A stretch of 64,000 nt of DNA, from assembly GCF_007570825.1 (NCBI RefSeq), contig NZ_SUNB01000001.1, positions 1,736,001 to 1,800,000 of the forward strand, read 5' to 3'. Shown in pieces: positions 1 to 10,044 of this stretch. Both the position numbers and the translations under genes were made by a program. Position 1 is the stretch's first letter, and each line of letters starts with the position of its first letter. The notes under the pieces were generated by a model. It was not told the DNA's origin. It was given only the letters and a program-made list of their open reading frames with translations, and did not search any database. The stretch comes from Pleionea sediminis (GTDB taxonomy: Bacteria; Pseudomonadota; Gammaproteobacteria; Enterobacterales; Kangiellaceae).

Positions 1-2790
1 AAGATTTAAACCCACACCGCCGGCTTTTAAGCTGATTAGGAAAACAGGGTATTTTCCTGATTGAAAGTCGTCTACCAGCTGGCCCCTATTTCCAGATTTG
101 CCCGTTAATTTTAAGTTGGGAATATTGAGCGATTGTAATTCTTCTTCGACGATATCGAGCATTGTGGTAAACGAAGAAAAGATTAATACGTAACGACCTT
201 CTTCAATCATTTCGGGTAAAGTGTTTGCGAGCCATTCCAGCTTTGCTGATTCATGAATATCGTGGCTCGACTCCAACTTTATCATTTTTGGGTGGCAACA
301 TATTTGTCGTAATCTCAGTAACGCATTACTGATTAACAATTGATTTTTTCCAGACTGACTTTGCTTTAACGCCTTTTGAATTTCATTGCTCATAGACAGC
401 CTAACAGCTTCATAGACATCCGCTTGAGCTTCTGGCATTTCGATGATACGTTCAAACTCAGTCTTTGGTGGTAGTTCTCGAGCAACTTCTGTTTTTGTCC
501 GACGTAACATAAATGGCGCAATGCGTTTGCTGAGTTCTTTTTGACGGGTATCATCAAATTCTTTTTCAATTGGAGTGCGGAAAATTCGATTAAACTGAGC
601 TTCACTACCCAAAAAGCCGGGCATTAAAAAATTAAATAAGCTCCATATTTCTCCTAGATGATTCTCTAAGGGGGTGCCAGTTAAACATAATCTATATTCA
701 GAGTTAAGGCTGAAGCAACAGCGAGCAACCTTGGTTTTTGAGTTCTTTATGGCTTGAGCTTCATCGAGAATGATAGAGTGAAACAGATATTTTTTTAGAT
801 CTTTAATATCCCTTTGAACTATTCCATAGCTGGTTACGATCACATCGTATTCGGAGAAAGACTCTAAAGATTCATGTCTTTGACTTCCATAGAATAAATG
901 CAAGTTAAGTGACGGAGCAAACTTACTGGCTTCATTTTTCCAGTTGAATAACAAACTGGTAGGAGCAATGATTAAAGCCGGCTTTTTAAGCTGACGATTA
1001 GATTGTTCTATTAATAGCATAGTTAAGGTCTGCAGTGTTTTTCCCAGACCCATGTCATCAGCAAGAATACCGCCAAGGTGGTTGTTTTTTAAAAAGTGTA
1101 GCCAATTAACGCCTGATTTTTGATAGTCTCTGAGAGTTGCCTTTAACGTTTTAGGTAGATTCAACTCGTCGGGTTTTGCCTGGCTTAGTTGAGTTATTTT
1201 TTGTTTTAAATAATCGCTACCTTGCCATAGGTATTTTTCTTCTACTTTGGTTAACTGACTTATTCTGGGTAAGTAGGACAAAGGCAGTTTTACTCTATTC
1301 GTTTCGGTTAGTGGTTTTCGATCAAAAAGCTCCATTAACGTTAATAGAATTTGACTAACCCGAGAACCCGCCAGAGTAACTATTTCTCCAGTCTCAAGTT
1401 GAATCTGTAAATCAGACTGGTCCTTACTCGTAGGATCAATTTGGCCTTTAGCAATTGCTTTGACCAAATAGGGCATAATATTGATCGATTGATCGTTTAC
1501 TTTAATTCCGAGCTCTAGTTCAAACCAATCTTGTTGCTCGCCTAAATCAATGTACCAGTCATCAACTTCCGTCGAATTCATTTTAAATGAATCGGTAATT
1601 TCAACCTGCCAGCCACAATCAACTAATCCGGCTAGCCAAACAACGAGTTGGCTAAAGGTTATATTTAGGGCTCGATCTGCAATATCAAATTTTTGTGCGA
1701 CGGGTTCTTCATAATGACCTTTTATTGTACCGACAGTTTGAATCTGCCTTATATATTTAGCGATACTCTGTTTCTGATGTTGAGATAAATCTTTCTCGAT
1801 ATTTTTAAGAGACTCAAATGTCCATTCCGTATTAAACTGATCGACAAACCTTATTAATCCAGCATCCATCGAGTTTGGTAGACCGTTGGTCCAAGGGAAG
1901 TCAATTTGATAAGAACTAATTAGAATTTTAGGGCGTAATTCAGAGTCGCTAATTGATTTCGAATTTGAATTTCCGATGTATGAAAGAATTTGATTATTCT
2001 GTAAATCTAAATAATGGTGTTGCGTGACAAGCTCTAGCTTCTCATCGGTAGAGTGAACTTCTTTTATTTTTAGCGGTGGTCGTGAACTTGCTTTCCAAAA
2101 ACAACGGTGAGAGCTAAGCATTTGTTTGAATATAGAATCACAACTATTGTTGGCGATTTTCGAAAGTGGGAATACATTATCTTCGGTGGTTACTCGATCG
2201 GCGGCTTTTTGACATTGGAAAATAATACTTTGGTCATGAAGTGAGATAAATTTGGGAAGTTTTTTAAATTGAATTTCGCGATAATTAAATTTTTCTTTGA
2301 GTTGATACTTCCCGTCTTGTGTTAAATACGCTTTGTAAAATGAAACAAAAAACTCATTTTCCTCTCGTTTCAACAAATAGACCAATCGGTGTCTCGCCAT
2401 ATTTGGATAAGGGTCGAAACTTTGTTTTTTAAGCCACAGTAGCGTTGAGTGCCAAAGTGTCTCATTGTCGTAAACTTCTTTAATCGGTTGCTTAATCGCA
2501 TCAATTCGACATTTTGTTTCTATTGCCAAGGCTGCAACATGAATACATGGAAGCTGGTTTGAGCAGTTACAATGACTCCCTGATTTGTCGAGGGGCCAAC
2601 TGATTTCTGACTCTACAATTTTGGAATCGCTTTCAAACTTTCCTGAGACAATCTCAGTTCCTTGATCAAATTGCCAATCAAAAAGTTTTCGCTGAATTAA
2701 TAACTTTAAGCCTTCGAACAGGCTTTGCTCACTGAAAAGTGATGTTAGATGATCCGCGGGTCCCTTGTAGGCTAAGGGTTTAATTAGCAT
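1..2790 (-). CDS. SNF2-family DEAD-like helicase with SWIM zinc finger, C-terminus cut by window edge
   Basis: Reading from an ATG at 2790 the frame stays open to base 1, giving 930 residues; the end of the protein lies outside the window. The N-terminal part has a SWIM zinc finger with Cys74, Cys76, Cys82 and His84 (CxC...CxH). The helicase core follows: motif I DDMGLGKT near residues 578-585, motif II DEAQ at 676-679, motif III as LTGTPLEN, and motif V (GGVGLNL) at the very edge, so only about the last 100 residues are missing. Bacterial SWIM-SNF2 proteins are ATP-driven DNA or nucleoprotein translocases without a settled cellular role. It is transcribed away from the TRAP binding-protein gene across a 180 bp spacer and has no recognisable partner gene here. 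Confidence 0.9.
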   Translation of the reverse strand, partial: MLIKPLAYKGPADHLTSLFSEQSLFEGLKLLIQRKLFDWQFDQGTEIVSGKFESDSKIVESEISWPLDKSGSHCNCSNQLPCIHVAALAIETKCRIDAIKQPIKEVYDNETLWHSTLLWLKKQSFDPYPNMARHRLVYLLKREENEFFVSFYKAYLTQDGKYQLKEKFNYREIQFKKLPKFISLHDQSIIFQCQKAADRVTTEDNVFPLSKIANNSCDSIFKQMLSSHRCFWKASSRPPLKIKEVHSTDEKLELVTQHHYLDLQNNQILSYIGNSNSKSISDSELRPKILISSYQIDFPWTNGLPNSMDAGLIRFVDQFNTEWTFESLKNIEKDLSQHQKQSIAKYIRQIQTVGTIKGHYEEPVAQKFDIADRALNITFSQLVVWLAGLVDCGWQVEITDSFKMNSTEVDDWYIDLGEQQDWFELELGIKVNDQSINIMPYLVKAIAKGQIDPTSKDQSDLQIQLETGEIVTLAGSRVSQILLTLMELFDRKPLTETNRVKLPLSYLPRISQLTKVEEKYLWQGSDYLKQKITQLSQAKPDELNLPKTLKATLRDYQKSGVNWLHFLKNNHLGGILADDMGLGKTLQTLTMLLIEQSNRQLKKPALIIAPTSLLFNWKNEASKFAPSLNLHLFYGSQRHESLESFSEYDVIVTSYGIVQRDIKDLKKYLFHSIILDEAQAIKNSKTKVARCCFSLNSEYRLCLTGTPLENHLGEIWSLFNFLMPGFLGSEAQFNRIFRTPIEKEFDDTRQKELSKRIAPFMLRRTKTEVARELPPKTEFERIIEMPEAQADVYEAVRLSMSNEIQKALKQSQSGKNQLLISNALLRLRQICCHPKMIKLESSHDIHESAKLEWLANTLPEMIEEGRYVLIFSSFTTMLDIVEEELQSLNIPNLKLTGKSGNRGQLVDDFQSGKYPVFLISLKAGGVGLNL

Positions 2791-2970
2791 GTTGCCTCGA
2801 ATCTGAGCTCATAAATTCAAGTTAAGCTGACCATGATATCAAATTAAATTGAAAGATCATCTTTTTCGTTTGTTTTGTTCCAAGAAGGATCAACTTCCTC
2901 TTTGGACGTTGCAACCCTCGCGCATTCACGGAATAATCAGCGCATCCCAAAATAATGATAAGAGGTAATT

Positions 2971-4068
2971 ATGAAAAGAAGAGCTTTTGTCGGCGCACTC
3001 GGAGTTGGTGCTGCTGCAGGATTATCGGGTTGCAGTTCGCAAACAACTGAGTGTGCTACCGATTCAAAGCAATCTTCGGGTAAGGTGATTGAATGGACCA
3101 TGATCACCACGTGGCCAAAGAATTTTCAGGGCTTGGGCGAAGGCGCTGAGTATCTTGCTGAAAAAATTAATGAGCTCAGTGGAGGACGAATGAAGGTCAC
3201 TGTGCTAGGGGCCAATGACTTAGTTCCGGCTATGCAGGTTTTTGATACGGTTGCTTCGGGAACGGTACAGATGGGCCACGGAGCGTCTTACTACTGGAAA
3301 GGTAAGTTACCGGTAGCGCCTATATTTTCTGCTGTTCCTTTTGGCTTAAATGCACAAGAAATGAATGGCTGGCTCTTTAAAGGTGGAGGCCTCGAGTTAT
3401 GGCAGGAGCTGTATGAGCCTTTAGGTTTGTTACCTATGCCAGCAGGGAACTCTGGAGTCCAGATGGCTGGTTGGTTCAATAAAGAGATCAATAGCTTGGA
3501 CGATATTCAGGGACTTAAAATGCGAATACCCGGTTTAGGTGGGGAAGTGTTTAAAAGAGCGGGTGGGACACCAGAACTCATTCCCGGTGCTGAGCTTTTT
3601 TCTGCATTAAATCGAGGACGTATCGATGCCACTGAGTGGGTCGGTCCCTATAATGACTTAGCTTTTGGTTTGCATAAAGCTGCAAAGTATTATTATTACC
3701 CTGGATGGCATGAGCCAGGTACAACACTTGAAGCCATTATTAACCTGGAAGCTTTCAATGCTTTACCCGATGATTTGCAGGCCATTGTTAAAGCCGCTTG
3801 TGTATTGGCTAACTCGGATATTCTAGCTAACTTTACTGAGAAGAATAACCAAGCTTTAGAAGTTTTGATTAATGAGCACAACGTACAACTCAAAAAGTTA
3901 CCGCAAGATGTTTTGGATAAGTTTGAAGCACTATCCGAAGAAGTCGTTAAAGAATTAGCTCAAACTGATGAGTTCGCTCAGCGTGTTTATGATTCATACG
4001 TAAAGTATAAAAAGCAAGTGTATAAATGGCATCAGGTGTCAGAGCAGTCATTCTATTCACTGCGCTAA
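2971..4068 (+). CDS. dctP: TRAP transporter substrate-binding protein, TakP-like
   Basis: A 365-residue extracytoplasmic solute receptor of the DctP family. The start MKRRAFVGALGVG followed by LSGC is a signal sequence with a twin-arginine look and a lipobox, so the protein is probably lipid-anchored in the periplasm. The mature part closely follows the Rhodobacter TakP type (2-oxo acid binder): the stretches LVPAMQVFDTV, GNSGVQMAGWFNKEI, GLKMRIPG and DATEWVGPYND are the family signatures, with the ligand-contacting Arg and Trp/Glu region retained. A good RBS (AGAGG) lies just before the ATG. It probably feeds an organic or 2-oxo acid to the DctQ/DctM permease encoded 770 bp downstream on the opposite strand. 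The substrate assignment is inferred from similarity only. Confidence 0.9.
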   Translation: MKRRAFVGALGVGAAAGLSGCSSQTTECATDSKQSSGKVIEWTMITTWPKNFQGLGEGAEYLAEKINELSGGRMKVTVLGANDLVPAMQVFDTVASGTVQMGHGASYYWKGKLPVAPIFSAVPFGLNAQEMNGWLFKGGGLELWQELYEPLGLLPMPAGNSGVQMAGWFNKEINSLDDIQGLKMRIPGLGGEVFKRAGGTPELIPGAELFSALNRGRIDATEWVGPYNDLAFGLHKAAKYYYYPGWHEPGTTLEAIINLEAFNALPDDLQAIVKAACVLANSDILANFTEKNNQALEVLINEHNVQLKKLPQDVLDKFEALSEEVVKELAQTDEFAQRVYDSYVKYKKQVYKWHQVSEQSFYSLR

Positions 4069-4074
4069 ATTGAT

Positions 4075-4107
4075 AAGCCGCCTTAACAGCGGCTTGATGC
4101 TTTTTTT
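4075..4107 (+). terminator. Rho-independent terminator after dctP
   Basis: A perfect 7 bp stem (AAGCCGC at 4075-4081 pairing with GCGGCTT at 4089-4095) with a 7-base loop is followed by GATGC and seven T residues. It lies 7 bases after the dctP stop codon. Confidence 0.85.
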
Positions 4108-4146
4108 CTTAAAACGAACCAGTCTTGATATCTGTAAGGTTAATTC

Positions 4147-4785
4147 GTGAAATTACTTATCCATCGTTGGTTAGTCTTATTGGTCTCAATGACCTTGTCC
4201 GGATGTATGACCTTAAGCCCCGTCGATGGCGAGCAAAAGATACTTTTTATTGGCTCTTTGAAGTCGTTGACCTTAAAGCCAGTTGCAGAAAAGAAGCGGG
4301 TAGATAGCAACACCATTGTGTTGTCGAACCGGTGTTCACGGCAATTGGTAGAGCTTGAAGTAATAGAAGTATTAAGAGCAAAAGGAGCTACCGACAAAGT
4401 TACTTTGGACTATTATACGGGTGAGTGGTGTCGGTCTGACTTTGCTGTTAGCAGAGAGCCAATACTGGTATTGGTTCATTTTAATTCATTATTTGGTTTA
4501 CAAGTCACAACTAGTCGAATTTATCACGATAGTAGCGGGCGAGAAGTTGTCTTTATAGAGGATTGGTGGCTTCCAAAAATAGGCAGCGCTTTACGTTTAT
4601 TTAAGCCAACAGATATTAAAGTCGTCTACAGAACCATTAACGGCATCAGTCCAAAAAATCTTAACGATTTACTGGCTAAAGATTTTTTGAGAAAAGATGG
4701 CGGTGACATTGTCTATTCACAGGGAGTGTATTTGGATGATTTGAGGGAGATGTATTCAAAGCAATTCATCAAAAAAATAGAGTAA
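4147..4785 (+). CDS. Predicted lipoprotein of unknown function
   Basis: A 212-residue protein starting with GTG; the first in-frame codons encode MKLLIHRW, a hydrophobic stretch and the lipobox LSGC, so Cys20 is the likely lipidation site. No catalytic motif or known domain was recognised. The remainder is mixed alpha/beta with a few aromatic-rich segments (for example EDWWLPK). It sits alone between the dctP terminator and a convergent terminator shared with dctM, so it probably has its own short transcript. A weak TAAGG ribosome site precedes the GTG. The name only reflects its export signal; its role is unknown. Confidence 0.75.
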   Translation: MKLLIHRWLVLLVSMTLSGCMTLSPVDGEQKILFIGSLKSLTLKPVAEKKRVDSNTIVLSNRCSRQLVELEVIEVLRAKGATDKVTLDYYTGEWCRSDFAVSREPILVLVHFNSLFGLQVTTSRIYHDSSGREVVFIEDWWLPKIGSALRLFKPTDIKVVYRTINGISPKNLNDLLAKDFLRKDGGDIVYSQGVYLDDLREMYSKQFIKKIE

Positions 4786-4817
4786 TCTCGAAAGGGCGTT
4801 GGCACTTTCGAGATTTT
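4786..4817. terminator. Bidirectional terminator between lipoprotein gene and dctM
   Basis: A perfect 9 bp inverted repeat (4786-4794 with 4805-4813) begins at the base after the lipoprotein stop codon and is followed by TTTT. On the other strand the same hairpin is followed within ten bases by a run of seven T residues, so it can also stop the convergent dctQM transcript. Confidence 0.8.
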
Positions 4818-4839
4818 ACTTTACTACAATTTTTAAATG

Positions 4840-6192
4840 TTAATCTTTAGATAGGGTTTCAGGCAGCCAAGTGGCTAGCTCAGGAAACACACCCAAAAGA
4901 ATTAATAGTCCGATTTGAATCGCGATAAAAGGTAACGCGCCGCGATATATTTTTCGAGTTTCGACTTCTTTCGGGGCTACACCGCGTAAATAAAATAGAG
5001 CGAAGCCGAAGGGTGGTGTTAAGAATGATGTTTGAAGATTCAAGGCAATCATAATACCAAGCCAAATTGGATCGACTCCCATTTGCAAAAGAATCGGTGC
5101 CACAATGGGTACGACCACGTAGATTATTTCAATAAAGTCGAGGATAAAGCCCAGTAAAAACATAATTAGCATAACGATTAGTACTGCACCAACGACTCCG
5201 CCAGGCATGGCGCTCAGAAATTCTTGAACTTGATGATCGCCGCCGAGTGCACGAAATACTAAAGAGAATATCGAAGCACCAACCAAGATCATAAATACCA
5301 TTGAAGCTGTTTGAGTCGTTGAGATCATGACATGCTTCAAGCGCTTCCAATCAAACTCCTTTTGTAAAATCGCTAATAAGATGGAGCCGGCTGCACCTAT
5401 CGCTGCAGCTTCGGTTGGTGTTGCTGTACCCGTTAAAATAGAGCCCAGAACAATAAAAATAAGTACCAGCGGAAGAACCAGACTTTTAACAAACTGTTTT
5501 AAATTAATTGGTTCACTATTTTCAAATTTAGGCGCGACAGAGGGTTTAAAAAATGCACGGAGCAACACGTAAGTCATGTATGCAAGAACGAGTAAAAGTC
5601 CAGGAATAAGTGCTCCAATAAATAAATCGCCGACGTTAACGGGATCTCCGCCGTAGGAAGAGCGATAAGCCGAGGATATTGCTTCACCCAGTAAAATAAG
5701 AACGATAGATGGCGGAATGATTTGTCCCAAAGTACCAGAAGCGCAGATGGTTCCGGTAGAAAGTGATTGGTCATATCCTCGTTTCAGCATGACCGGCAGA
5801 GAAAGCATACCCATGGTGACAACAGTAGCTCCAACTATGCCGGTGCTGGCAGCGAGTAGCATACCAACCAGAATAACCGATAAGGCTAATCCGCCTCGAA
5901 TACCGCCAAACAAGCGCGCCATCGACTCTAACAAGTTTTCGGCAATTTTCGCACGTTCTAGCATGACGCCCATAAACACAAACAAAGGAACAGCAACCAA
6001 AACCTGATTGTTCATAATGCCAAAGGTTCGATCAAAAGTTGCGTTGAGTAATACTGGGTTCATCCAATCAAAAGCGACGGCGATACCTGCGAACAGTAAT
6101 GCACTGCCTGCCAAAGAGAAGGCGACCGGGTATCCAGCCATAAGTGTCAAACAAACGAACGCAAACATAATAAAGGGAAGCCATTCCATCAT
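4840..6192 (-). CDS. dctM: TRAP transporter large membrane subunit
   Basis: A roughly 450-residue, very hydrophobic DctM-type permease with about 12 predicted membrane segments; the conserved stretches GATVVTMGMLSLPVM, SGTLGQIIPPSIVLI and TPTEAAAIGA are typical of the TRAP large subunit. The start was placed at the ATG at 6192 because it overlaps the dctQ stop as ATGA; an upstream frame start at 6222 would add ten residues inside dctQ. Together with DctQ and the periplasmic receptor it forms a sodium-driven, ATP-independent importer. The subtype fits the TakP-like receptor at 2971-4068, which is the obvious partner although it is encoded on the other strand. Confidence 0.92.
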   Translation of the reverse strand: MMEWLPFIMFAFVCLTLMAGYPVAFSLAGSALLFAGIAVAFDWMNPVLLNATFDRTFGIMNNQVLVAVPLFVFMGVMLERAKIAENLLESMARLFGGIRGGLALSVILVGMLLAASTGIVGATVVTMGMLSLPVMLKRGYDQSLSTGTICASGTLGQIIPPSIVLILLGEAISSAYRSSYGGDPVNVGDLFIGALIPGLLLVLAYMTYVLLRAFFKPSVAPKFENSEPINLKQFVKSLVLPLVLIFIVLGSILTGTATPTEAAAIGAAGSILLAILQKEFDWKRLKHVMISTTQTASMVFMILVGASIFSLVFRALGGDHQVQEFLSAMPGGVVGAVLIVMLIMFLLGFILDFIEIIYVVVPIVAPILLQMGVDPIWLGIMIALNLQTSFLTPPFGFALFYLRGVAPKEVETRKIYRGALPFIAIQIGLLILLGVFPELATWLPETLSKD

Positions 6193-6707
6193 GAGTGTTG
6201 CTCCTTCGAGTTTGCGACCCATTTTTCGCCATTTATCATCAGCTGATGTAATCCTTCAATAATGAGTAATATGGGCATGACTAAAACTAGAGTTTTTAAC
6301 AGGTAAACACCGGGCAATCCGCCTGCTTCGGCAGAAGCTTCACTGAGCTTCCAGCTCAAAGAAACGTATTTCCAGCTACTAACAAGAATAAAAATAGAAA
6401 CAGGAAGAAGAAAAATAAGCGTTCCTAGAATATCGACAGTGGCTTGAGTTCTTGATGAAAAGCGTTGATAGAATATATCGACTCGGACATGTTCGTTATG
6501 CTGCAAGGTATATGCGGCGCCGATCATAAAAACCGCAGCGTGCATCCAGGTGACTGATTCTTGAAGGGCAATAAAGTTGGTATTAAAAAAATTACTTAAC
6601 ATGGTACTGACAAACATTGTCACGACCATTATGAGAGTTAGAAACGATATGCCTTTGCCTGCCGATCGGCCAATCAATGACAATACGCCTTTTACTGAGG
6701 CCCACAT
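6189..6707 (-). CDS. dctQ: TRAP transporter small membrane subunit
   Basis: A 172-residue protein with four hydrophobic segments, as usual for DctQ. The family-typical pattern SVTWMHAAVFMIGAAYTLQHNEHVRVDIFY lies in the middle, with the acidic and histidine residues between membrane helices 2 and 3 preserved. It is the first gene of a two-gene operon with dctM and overlaps it by 4 bp, which implies coupled translation and fixed stoichiometry. It has a GGAAG ribosome site upstream. The small subunit pairs with DctM in the inner membrane and is needed for transport. Confidence 0.92.
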   Translation of the reverse strand: MWASVKGVLSLIGRSAGKGISFLTLIMVVTMFVSTMLSNFFNTNFIALQESVTWMHAAVFMIGAAYTLQHNEHVRVDIFYQRFSSRTQATVDILGTLIFLLPVSIFILVSSWKYVSLSWKLSEASAEAGGLPGVYLLKTLVLVMPILLIIEGLHQLMINGEKWVANSKEQHS

Positions 6708-6744
6708 ACGATTTTTCTTCCCTTATTTTTGTTTATAAACAAAG

Positions 6745-6753
6745 TTATCCACA
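6745..6753 (+). promoter_or_regulatory. DnaA-box-like site TTATCCACA
   Basis: An exact match to the strong DnaA box TTATCCACA. A perfect TTATTCACA lies 165 bases downstream in the same orientation, and TTATCCCCA (one mismatch) lies between them on the opposite strand. Confidence 0.5.
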
Positions 6754-6918
6754 GCTTGTGTTTTTCCGTCGAAAAAACGCACATCTTGAATAAGTGTGGG
6801 GATAACTTTTTAAGTTGTTGTTTTTTATGGTTTTTGGTGTTGTGGTAAAGAGGAAGTACTTTATCTGAAAATCGCGCTTTTGTGAATCTGTATTGACCGG
6901 TTAATAGAATCACCAAAG

Positions 6919-6927
6919 TTATTCACA
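6919..6927 (+). promoter_or_regulatory. DnaA-box-like site TTATTCACA
   Basis: An exact match to the DnaA consensus TTATNCACA, at the left border of the AT-rich segment upstream of polA. Binding is not proven by sequence alone. Confidence 0.45.
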
Positions 6928-7143
6928 AATCAGGCCAATACACTAAAATTATATAAATTAGTAAGTTATAGACCATATCTTACAAATTACCTAAGAATAA
7001 TTGCGTAAGATGCATATCTCATTAGAGTTATAGCGATTATTCATGCTGCACCGCATTTGATGAAATGCAATTTGGCAAATTGCTCGCAACGTTCCGCAGA
7101 ATCGGTAAAATGTGCGCCAAATAAAGTAAAACAGGTTTTATCG

Positions 7144-9879
7144 ATGTCTTCTGATTACTCAGTTATTTTGGTCGACGGATCGTCTTATTTATTTCGGGCT
7201 TATCACGCGATTAAAGAGCTTCGCACCAGCGAAGGATTTCCAACAAATGCCATTCGTGGTGTTATTAGTATGATTCGCGCGCATCTGCGAGATTATCCTT
7301 CAGCAAAAGTTGTTGTTGTTTTCGACGCCAAGGGTAAAACATTTCGGAACGATATGTACGCAGAATATAAAGCAAATCGCCCACCGATGGAGGATGACTT
7401 GCGTGTTCAAATTGAGCCGATTCATCAAATTATTGAAGCAATGGGTTTGCCTCTTTTAGTTGTCGACGGGGTTGAAGCTGACGATGTAATTGGGACATTG
7501 GCGCACGAAGCGACCAATAACGGTGTCAACACATTGATATCGACGGGCGACAAAGATATGGCTCAATTGGTTAGCGAGCATGTCACATTGATTAACACGA
7601 TGGATAAAAATAATCCAATTACTGATCCTGACAGAGTGGTTGAAAAGTACGGTTTTAGCGCCGACAAAATTATCGACTATCTCGCATTGATGGGTGATTC
7701 CTCCGACAACATTCCTGGCGTTGCAGGTGTTGGTCAAAAAACAGCGGTAGCGCTTTTACAGGGAATTGGTGGATTAGAAGATATTTATGAAAATCTAGAA
7801 GCTGTTCGTGAGCTTTCCTTCCGCGGCGCAAAAAAAATGCCTGAGAAATTGGCCGATAACAAAGATATGGCGTTTCTATCTTATGAACTGGCAACCATAA
7901 AAACCGATGTTGAATTGCCTTGTCATTTAAAAGATATTGAGCACAAAGAACCTGACACCGAAACGTTGTCCGATTTATACAAAAAGTTTGAGTTCAAAAC
8001 CTGGCTACACGAGTTATCTAGTGATGCAGATGAGCCTAGTGATACTGTGGAAGGTGAGAGTAAAAAAGCTAAAAGCGACTACGAGACTATTTTAACCGAA
8101 GAACAATTAAATGTTTGGAAAAACAAGTTGGAGTCGGCAGAGCTCTTTGCATTCGATACTGAAACTACCAGCGTGAACTATATGGATGCCGATCTTGTTG
8201 GCATGTCGTTCGCGGTAAAAGCGGGCGAGGCCGCTTATTTACCTTTGACCCACGATTATCTGGATGCCCCAGAGCAGTTAGATCGCACTTGGGTTCTTGA
8301 TCAATTGAAACCACTGCTTGAATCGTCTGAGCATAAAAAAGTCGGGCAAAATTTAAAGTACGATGCCAGCGTTTTGGCAAAGTATGATATCGAACTAAAA
8401 GGTATTGCGTTTGACACCATGTTGGAATCCTACACATACAACAGTGTGGCGACTCGGCACGACATGGACTCTTTGGCGATGACTTATCTGGGGCGAGATA
8501 CCATTCATTTTGAAGATATTGCCGGTAAAGGTGCCAAGCAAGTGACCTTTAATCAAATTGATATTGAGCAAGCCGCCGAATATGCAGCAGAAGATGCCGA
8601 CGTAACTCTTCAGTTGCATGAAAAAATATGGCCTATGCTTGAGAAAGAAGAAGGACCTAAGGGCATCTTTGAGCACATCGAAATGCCATTGCTGTCGGTT
8701 CTTTCTCGCGTTGAGCGAACCGGTGTGTATATTGACCGACAGTTGTTACGTGAAAAAAGTCAGACTTTTGCAGTGCGCATTAAAGAGTTGCAAGAAAAAG
8801 CTTTTGAACTAGCTGGTGAAGAATTTAATTTAGGTTCACCAAAACAATTGCAGCGGATTTTATTTGAAAAACTTGAATTGCCAGTTATTAAGAAAACGCC
8901 TAAAAAGCAACCTTCTACAGCAGAAGACGTATTGCAAGAGTTAGCCCTGGATTATCCTTTGCCGAAAGTGATTTTAGAATATCGTGGGCTCTCAAAATTA
9001 AAGTCAACTTATACTGACAAACTTCCTGAAATGGTGAAAGAGTCGACAGGAAGATTGCACACTTCTTATCATCAGGCTGTTGCAGCAACAGGACGACTGT
9101 CCTCTACAGAGCCAAACCTGCAAAATATCCCAATTAAAAATGAAGCGGGTCGAAGCATACGCCAAGCATTCGTTGCGCCTAAAGGAAGAAAGATAGTCGC
9201 TGCGGATTATTCGCAAATTGAATTGCGTATTATGGCGCACCTTTCGCAAGACGAAGGTCTTCTGGAAGCATTTTCAAATGATAAAGACATTCATACGGCT
9301 ACAGCCGCTGAAGTATTTGGAGTCGCAGAGAGTGCAGTTACCCAAGAGCAGCGGCGTAGCGCAAAAGCGATTAATTTTGGTTTGATTTACGGTATGTCAG
9401 CTTTTGGTTTGGCAAAGCAAATAGGCGTTGGCAGAGACGAAGCACAACATTATATCGATACTTATTTTGCGCGTTACCCTGGTGTAGAAGAGTACATGGA
9501 AGACACTAAAGAGAAAGCTAAGGAACAAGGTTATGTTGAAACTCTGTATGGACGTCGACTCTACTTGCCTGAAATAAATGCCAGTAATGGTATGCGACGT
9601 AAAGCGGCTGAAAGAACCGCGATTAATGCTCCAATGCAAGGCAGCGCGGCAGATATTATTAAGCTTGCGATGCTCAGTGTTGATAAGTGGCTTCGAGAAG
9701 ATAATCCCGACTGCAAAATGGTGATGCAAGTGCACGATGAGTTAGTGTTTGAAGTTGCCGAAGATGCTGTAGAAGCTTGTTCGAAAAAAATAGTTGAGTT
9801 GATGCAGTCGGCAACAGAGTTGAGTATTCCCCTGGTGGTTGAGGCGGGTGTTGGCGACAACTGGGATGAGGCGCATTAA
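7144..9879 (+). CDS. polA: DNA polymerase I
   Basis: The start was set at the ATG at 7144 ([22 protein letters not shown]), which aligns with the normal PolA beginning and gives 911 residues, close to the 928 of E. coli; the frame also contains earlier ATGs from 7057 but these add unrelated sequence. All three activities appear intact: the N-terminal 5'-3' exonuclease; the 3'-5' proofreading domain with DTE (Asp338, Glu340), GQNLKYD and YAAEDAD; and the polymerase domain with ADYSQIELR, the O-helix [14 protein letters not shown] and the metal site QVHDELV. It fills gaps after Okazaki-primer removal and excision repair. A candidate small RNA lies directly downstream, and DnaA-box-like sites lie upstream. 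Confidence 0.98.
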   Translation: MSSDYSVILVDGSSYLFRAYHAIKELRTSEGFPTNAIRGVISMIRAHLRDYPSAKVVVVFDAKGKTFRNDMYAEYKANRPPMEDDLRVQIEPIHQIIEAMGLPLLVVDGVEADDVIGTLAHEATNNGVNTLISTGDKDMAQLVSEHVTLINTMDKNNPITDPDRVVEKYGFSADKIIDYLALMGDSSDNIPGVAGVGQKTAVALLQGIGGLEDIYENLEAVRELSFRGAKKMPEKLADNKDMAFLSYELATIKTDVELPCHLKDIEHKEPDTETLSDLYKKFEFKTWLHELSSDADEPSDTVEGESKKAKSDYETILTEEQLNVWKNKLESAELFAFDTETTSVNYMDADLVGMSFAVKAGEAAYLPLTHDYLDAPEQLDRTWVLDQLKPLLESSEHKKVGQNLKYDASVLAKYDIELKGIAFDTMLESYTYNSVATRHDMDSLAMTYLGRDTIHFEDIAGKGAKQVTFNQIDIEQAAEYAAEDADVTLQLHEKIWPMLEKEEGPKGIFEHIEMPLLSVLSRVERTGVYIDRQLLREKSQTFAVRIKELQEKAFELAGEEFNLGSPKQLQRILFEKLELPVIKKTPKKQPSTAEDVLQELALDYPLPKVILEYRGLSKLKSTYTDKLPEMVKESTGRLHTSYHQAVAATGRLSSTEPNLQNIPIKNEAGRSIRQAFVAPKGRKIVAADYSQIELRIMAHLSQDEGLLEAFSNDKDIHTATAAEVFGVAESAVTQEQRRSAKAINFGLIYGMSAFGLAKQIGVGRDEAQHYIDTYFARYPGVEEYMEDTKEKAKEQGYVETLYGRRLYLPEINASNGMRRKAAERTAINAPMQGSAADIIKLAMLSVDKWLREDNPDCKMVMQVHDELVFEVAEDAVEACSKKIVELMQSATELSIPLVVEAGVGDNWDEAH

Positions 9880-9902
9880 TTAGCAATTCTTCTGACTTTA
9901 TT

Positions 9903-9943
9903 CGATAGCAACGGAGCGATAATTTAAGGTTTCGTTGCTATTG
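9903..9943 (+). other. Strong hairpin after polA
   Basis: ATAGCAACG at 9905-9913 pairs perfectly with CGTTGCTAT at 9933-9941, extendable at the base with a G-T pair, around a 19-base loop. It begins about 25 bases after the polA stop. No T run follows, so it is not a classic terminator; it may protect the polA mRNA 3' end. Confidence 0.55.
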
Positions 9944-10044
9944 AATGATCGTACTGGTTATATTTCTTTCAGCAATTATCCGCTGTTCTTTTACTTCCTT
10001 TTCAGATTAAACATACTTTTTTACATGTTCTTTGAATTAAGTAT

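Larger units (their letters stand above)
6708..7143. other. AT-rich noncoding spacer between dctQ and polA
   Basis: This 436 bp divergent spacer holds no convincing gene. It contains two perfect DnaA-box matches, a third with one mismatch (6797-6805, minus strand) and a very AT-rich segment at about 6930-7020. A 7 bp inverted repeat (ATCTTAC / GTAAGAT) lies at about 6976-7011. Promoters for dctQM and polA must lie here, but no clear -35/-10 pair could be assigned. A polA frame extends upstream to 7057 with ATG codons, but those residues do not match the family start. Confidence 0.6.

Noticed and set aside
1-2790. Defence-island helicase
   Set aside because: SWIM-SNF2 helicases occur in some defence loci, but no nuclease or other defence gene is adjacent in the window.
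6745-7020. Chromosome origin upstream of polA
   Set aside because: DnaA-like boxes and AT-rich DNA are present, but there is no dnaA, dnaN, gidA or mioC neighbour and too few boxes; kept only as a regulatory observation.
7057-7143. 29-residue N-terminal extension of polA
   Set aside because: The family begins at the ATG at 7144; the extra residues are Cys/Lys-rich, not conserved in PolA, and overlap the promoter region.
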